From HyVt-337 sp964428895 (GTDB taxonomy: Bacteria > Planctomycetota > Phycisphaerae > SM23-33): DNA of 53,672 bases. This document shows, one piece after another, positions 51,077-53,672 of this stretch. A program made the translations under genes and the position numbers. The stretch lies in assembly GCA_964428895.1 (NCBI GenBank), contig CAYRZU010000016.1, positions 1 through 53,672 of the forward strand, read 5' to 3'. The notes below the pieces were generated by a model. The model was not told where the DNA came from. It was given only the letters and a program-made list of their open reading frames with translations, and searched no databases. Within the stretch, counting starts at the first letter, position 1. Each line of letters opens with the position of its first letter.

Positions 51077-52297
51077 ATGCGAATCCTCTACATCCATCAA
51101 TACTTCTCGACGCCCCGCGGGGCCGCGGGGATTCGCAGTTACGAGCAGGCCCGCCTGATGGTCGAAGCCGGTCACGACGTGACCATGCTCATCAGCGCCT
51201 CGATGTTGTGTCCGGACGAGATTCCTCCGGGCAAGGGCACGTTGCGGCGGGGGAAGGTGGCCGGGCTGGACTGCATCGTGCTGGATGTGCCGTACCACCA
51301 GACCATGAGCTACGCTCGGCGGATCATGGCGTTCCTGACGTTCATGTTCTGGTGCTGCTGGCTGGTGCTGACCGAGCCGCGCATCGATTGCGTTTACGCG
51401 ACCAGCACCCCGCTGACGGTGGGCATTCCGGCGCTGGGCGGCAAGTTGTGTCGGGCCATTCCCTACGTGTTCGAGGTCCGCGACCTCTGGCCCGACGTGC
51501 CGTTGGGGATGGGTATCCTCAAGCCCGGGATCGTCTCGCGCGTGCTGAAGCTCGCCGAGCGCATGATCTATCGCCACGCCCGCGTACTGGTGGCTGTCAA
51601 TGCCGATGTGGGCAAGCGCATGCTGAAGACGGTAGGGCGGGCCAAGGCACTGGTCGTTGCCCCCAATGCGTGCGACACCTATCTATTCAACCCCGACCGG
51701 GACGGCAGCGGCTGGCGGGCCCAGCATGGCCTCGCCGACAAGATTGTCTGCATGCACTCGGGCACCATGGGCCGCGTCAACGGGCTGGAAATGGTCCTGG
51801 ATGCCGCGGTCGTGCTGGCCGGTGACGATCGCTTGCGGTTCGTCCTGATCGGCGAGGGAAAGGAGAGGTCTAACCTTCAGAAGCGCGTTGCCGATGAAGG
51901 ACTGACCAACGTTCTCATTCTGGATCAGGTCCCGAAGATGGTCTTGGCCGACGTGCTGGCGGCGTCCGACATCGGCCTGATGACGGTGCAGGCGATTCCG
52001 ATTCTCCAATTGAACTGCGCCAACAAGTTCTTTGACTACCTGGCCAGCGGCCTGCCGATTGTACTGAACTACCAAGGTTGGCAGGCGGACGTGCTGGCTG
52101 AGCATGAGGCGGGATTGGCGGCTCCGCAGGGGGATGCCGACACCTTCGTGGCGCATATTCGCCGCCTGGCTGATGATGCGGATTTACGCCAATGCCTCGG
52201 GGAGAACGCACGTCAACTGGCGGAGACGGGGCTCAATCGCAAGACGGTGGTCCAGCCGATTCTGGACGCGCTGGCGGGGTTGCAGCCGGCCCGGTAA
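51077..52297 (+). CDS. GT4-family glycosyltransferase (WbuB-like)
   Basis: GT-B glycosyltransferase of 406 aa. The N-terminus ILYIHQYFSTPRGAAGIRSYE and the segment FEVRDLWPDVPLGMG (about 135-149) are characteristic of WbuB/FucNAc-transferase-like enzymes. A hydrophobic stretch near 92-110 (ITFLTFMFWCCWLVL-like) suggests membrane docking. The donor domain has VCMHSGTMGRVNGLEMVLDA, and the last motif reads CANKFFDYLASGLPIVLNYQGW. It ends two bases before the convergent GNAT gene, so there is no space for an intergenic terminator. Confidence 0.92.
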   Translation: MRILYIHQYFSTPRGAAGIRSYEQARLMVEAGHDVTMLISASMLCPDEIPPGKGTLRRGKVAGLDCIVLDVPYHQTMSYARRIMAFLTFMFWCCWLVLTEPRIDCVYATSTPLTVGIPALGGKLCRAIPYVFEVRDLWPDVPLGMGILKPGIVSRVLKLAERMIYRHARVLVAVNADVGKRMLKTVGRAKALVVAPNACDTYLFNPDRDGSGWRAQHGLADKIVCMHSGTMGRVNGLEMVLDAAVVLAGDDRLRFVLIGEGKERSNLQKRVADEGLTNVLILDQVPKMVLADVLAASDIGLMTVQAIPILQLNCANKFFDYLASGLPIVLNYQGWQADVLAEHEAGLAAPQGDADTFVAHIRRLADDADLRQCLGENARQLAETGLNRKTVVQPILDALAGLQPAR

Positions 52298-52299
52298 GC

Positions 52300-52923
52300 C
52301 TACGGCAGATCGTTGAGGTCGAGGACGAATATGTTGGTCGGCTTGCCATGGTATTCGATGGTCCGCAGAAGCTTGTAACCCATCTTCAGGCACAGGCCGC
52401 AGGAGGCCTCGTTCTTGGCCCACACGGCGCCCTTGATCCGACTAATTCCGCGGCGCTTGAATTCGGCGGCCCCGGCGTCCATCAACGCCTTGCCGATGCC
52501 GTGGCGACGCAATTCTTCGGCGACGGCAATGCTGAGCATCTCAGCCTTGGGGACGTCGTCGCCGACTTGGGCCGGGTAGCGCAGCGTGTTCCACATGTGC
52601 CTGATAACCGACGGGCGGAAGATGAACTTCAGCAGCGCTAACCCCATCCAGAAACCCCGGCGCTTCAGGGCTTGCTTGTAGAGCTTGCCGGTGTCCTCGG
52701 AGTTGACCAGAAAGGCCCGGAGTTCGCCGTCGCTGTTTTCCCAGACATGGCCGAACCCGGCCGGGCAGGCGGCGATGCCGATGTACAACTGCTTGAGGAA
52801 CCGCTGGCCCAGGCTGGACAGAAAACCCGTTCGAATGCCAGCCTGGTGCATCCGGGCCGCGGCGGCGGCGTGACGCTTGGCGAAGGGGACCATTTGGCCT
52901 TGGGGGGCAGTCTCGTCGTTCAT
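52300..52923 (-). CDS. GNAT-family N-acetyltransferase
   Basis: Acetyl-CoA dependent acetyltransferase of 207 aa. The acetyl-CoA loop is SIAVAEELRRHGIGKALMDAG (about 133-153, R/Q-x-x-G-x-G/A with RRHGIGKAL). A conserved second part GLCLKMGYKLLRTIEYHGKP follows. ATG 52923 has GAGG 7 nt upstream; the open frame runs higher without a site. With the aminotransferase directly upstream on the same strand, the pair looks like an aminotransferase/N-acetyltransferase module (PseC-PseH, LegC-LegH or PglE-PglD style) that makes an N-acetylated amino sugar. Confidence 0.86.
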   Translation of the reverse strand: MNDETAPQGQMVPFAKRHAAAAARMHQAGIRTGFLSSLGQRFLKQLYIGIAACPAGFGHVWENSDGELRAFLVNSEDTGKLYKQALKRRGFWMGLALLKFIFRPSVIRHMWNTLRYPAQVGDDVPKAEMLSIAVAEELRRHGIGKALMDAGAAEFKRRGISRIKGAVWAKNEASCGLCLKMGYKLLRTIEYHGKPTNIFVLDLNDLP

Positions 52924-52939
52924 GGGGTGCCTCGAAGGG

Positions 52940-53672
52940 TCAGGATCTGGCGGCAATGGCTTCGGTCAGGGCATCGCGGACGCGGGCGACTTCCGCCTCG
53001 CCGATTTGCGAGTGGAAGGGCAGGGCGACCGTCCGCTCTGACAGATGCTCGGTGACGGGGAAGTCACCGGCCTTGGTACCGACGGCCTCGGCCATGTAGG
53101 GCTGGGTGTGGACGGGCACGAAGTAGTTGGAGCAACTGACGCCGTTGCTGCGAAGATGGTCGAGCACGGCGTCGCGGTCTTCGGGGGAGAACCGATCGGC
53201 CAGGCGGACGACGTAGAGGAACCAACTGGCGGTGTCGCGGTCGAGCATGGGCGGCAGGTGGAGGCCGTCGATATCGCCCAGGGCCTGGTCGTACAGGTCG
53301 GCCGCGGCCTTTCGGCCGGCCAGGAGTTCGTCGAGCCGCTGCATTTGCACCACGCCGATGGCGGCGGCGACATCGCTCATACGGTAGTTGTAGCCCAGCC
53401 GCGCGTGGGCGAGCCACGCTTCGGTGGCGCGGCCTTGGTTACGCATCGACATGCATAGATCGCGGACGTCCTCGCGATCGGTCACAATCATGCCGCCTTC
53501 GCCGGTAGTGATTTGCTTGTTGGGGTAAAAGGCGAACACGCCGGCTTCGCCGAAGCTGCCGGCCGGTCGGCCGTCGACGGAAGCTCCGAGGGCTTCGCAG
53601 CAATCTTCCAGCAGGATCAGATTGTGCTTGGCGGCGATCTGTTCGTAGACGTCGAAGTGGGCGGGGTTGCCG
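52940..53672 (-). CDS. DegT/DnrJ/EryC1/StrS-family PLP aminotransferase, N-terminus beyond window
   Basis: The visible C-terminal 243 or so residues of a PLP sugar aminotransferase. The frame is open to the window end: the segment NLILLEDCCEALGAS comes before GSFGEAGVFAFYPNKQITTGEGGM, whose Lys in NKQI binds PLP. GYNYRMSDVAAAIGVVQMQRL and SNYFVPVHTQPYM follow, typical of the family. An internal GTG at 53539 looks like a start but lies inside the conserved core, so it is not. It precedes the GNAT gene by 16 bp. Confidence 0.92.
   Translation of the reverse strand, partial: GNPAHFDVYEQIAAKHNLILLEDCCEALGASVDGRPAGSFGEAGVFAFYPNKQITTGEGGMIVTDREDVRDLCMSMRNQGRATEAWLAHARLGYNYRMSDVAAAIGVVQMQRLDELLAGRKAAADLYDQALGDIDGLHLPPMLDRDTASWFLYVVRLADRFSPEDRDAVLDHLRSNGVSCSNYFVPVHTQPYMAEAVGTKAGDFPVTEHLSERTVALPFHSQIGEAEVARVRDALTEAIAARS

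Noticed and set aside
49670..51577. 635-codon open frame on the minus strand opposite the CapK-like and GT4 genes
   Set aside because: The plus strand has two recognisable families here. The antisense product is His/Gly/Arg-rich, low in motifs, and typical of mirror frames in high-GC genes.
1..53672. CRISPR arrays, insertion sequences, phage genes, rRNA and tRNA genes
   Set aside because: No regularly spaced repeats, transposase or integrase motifs, or conserved RNA gene sequences were seen on either strand.

Overview
This is a high-GC chromosomal window that most resembles a planctomycete, probably class Phycisphaerae. The signs are a type IV pilin-like protein with a planctomycete-style C-terminus (16415-17299), an N-terminal 'GVTP-NN' hypothetical protein (1-1187), a Na+-pumping NADH:quinone reductase operon, and a DUF6057-like/PD40 gene pair. 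This placement comes from recognising families, not from a marker gene. I see no rRNA, tRNA, CRISPR array, transposase or phage gene. One 100-N scaffold gap lies at 31670-31769.

Region by region. (1) 1-10689, all minus strand, is housekeeping. It holds nqrBCDEF (no nqrA here), an unknown 152-aa protein, glutamate racemase murI, a HEAT-repeat lipoprotein, a STAS protein with an Mla/MCE lipid transport set (mlaE, mlaF, mlaD), and a hypothetical broken by a one-base homopolymer frameshift. (2) 10690-11139 is a 450-bp non-coding block with a strong minus-strand terminator, two hairpins with the same 9-nt loop, and a cluster of DnaA-box-like 9-mers. (3) 11140-24062 starts with a UDP-GlcNAc 2-epimerase (minus). 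A plus-strand series follows: polyprenyl-phosphate sugar transferase, ATP-grasp enzyme, HAD phosphatase, VanZ-like membrane protein, pilin-like protein, gpsA and a nucleotidyltransferase. It ends in a three-gene module: a RidA/chorismatase-like protein, a DUF6057-like membrane protein and a haem-motif beta-propeller lipoprotein. (4) 24059-33241, minus strand, is a nonulosonic-acid type set: neuA, a methyltransferase-like gene, a neuB-cupin fusion, HAD, flippase, hexapeptide acyltransferase, a GT-B surface-carbohydrate protein, araD, a 42-aa membrane microprotein and a TauE/SafE permease. (5) 33493-53672 is the main exopolysaccharide/O-antigen locus. It contains several GT4 and GT2 glycosyltransferases, a Wzy-type polymerase/ligase, a GT39-like membrane transferase, an MBOAT plus SGNH O-acetylation pair, legB-like, nucleotidyltransferase, aminotransferase and gmd genes, a CapK-like adenylate-forming enzyme, a GNAT and a second DegT aminotransferase cut by the window end.

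Taken together, most of 11 kb to the right end appears to make, modify, flip and polymerise a cell-surface glycan. That glycan probably contains a nonulosonic (legionaminic/sialic-like) acid and O-acetyl groups. The left 10.7 kb supplies respiratory Na+ pumping, outer-membrane lipid trafficking and peptidoglycan precursor supply. Points worth a second look are the twin-loop RNA candidate at 10870-10952, the RidA/DUF6057/haem-propeller module, the absence of nqrA with an atypical NqrB flavinylation site, the dispersed nonulosonate pathway, and convergent genes that share a single CTAG as both stop codons.
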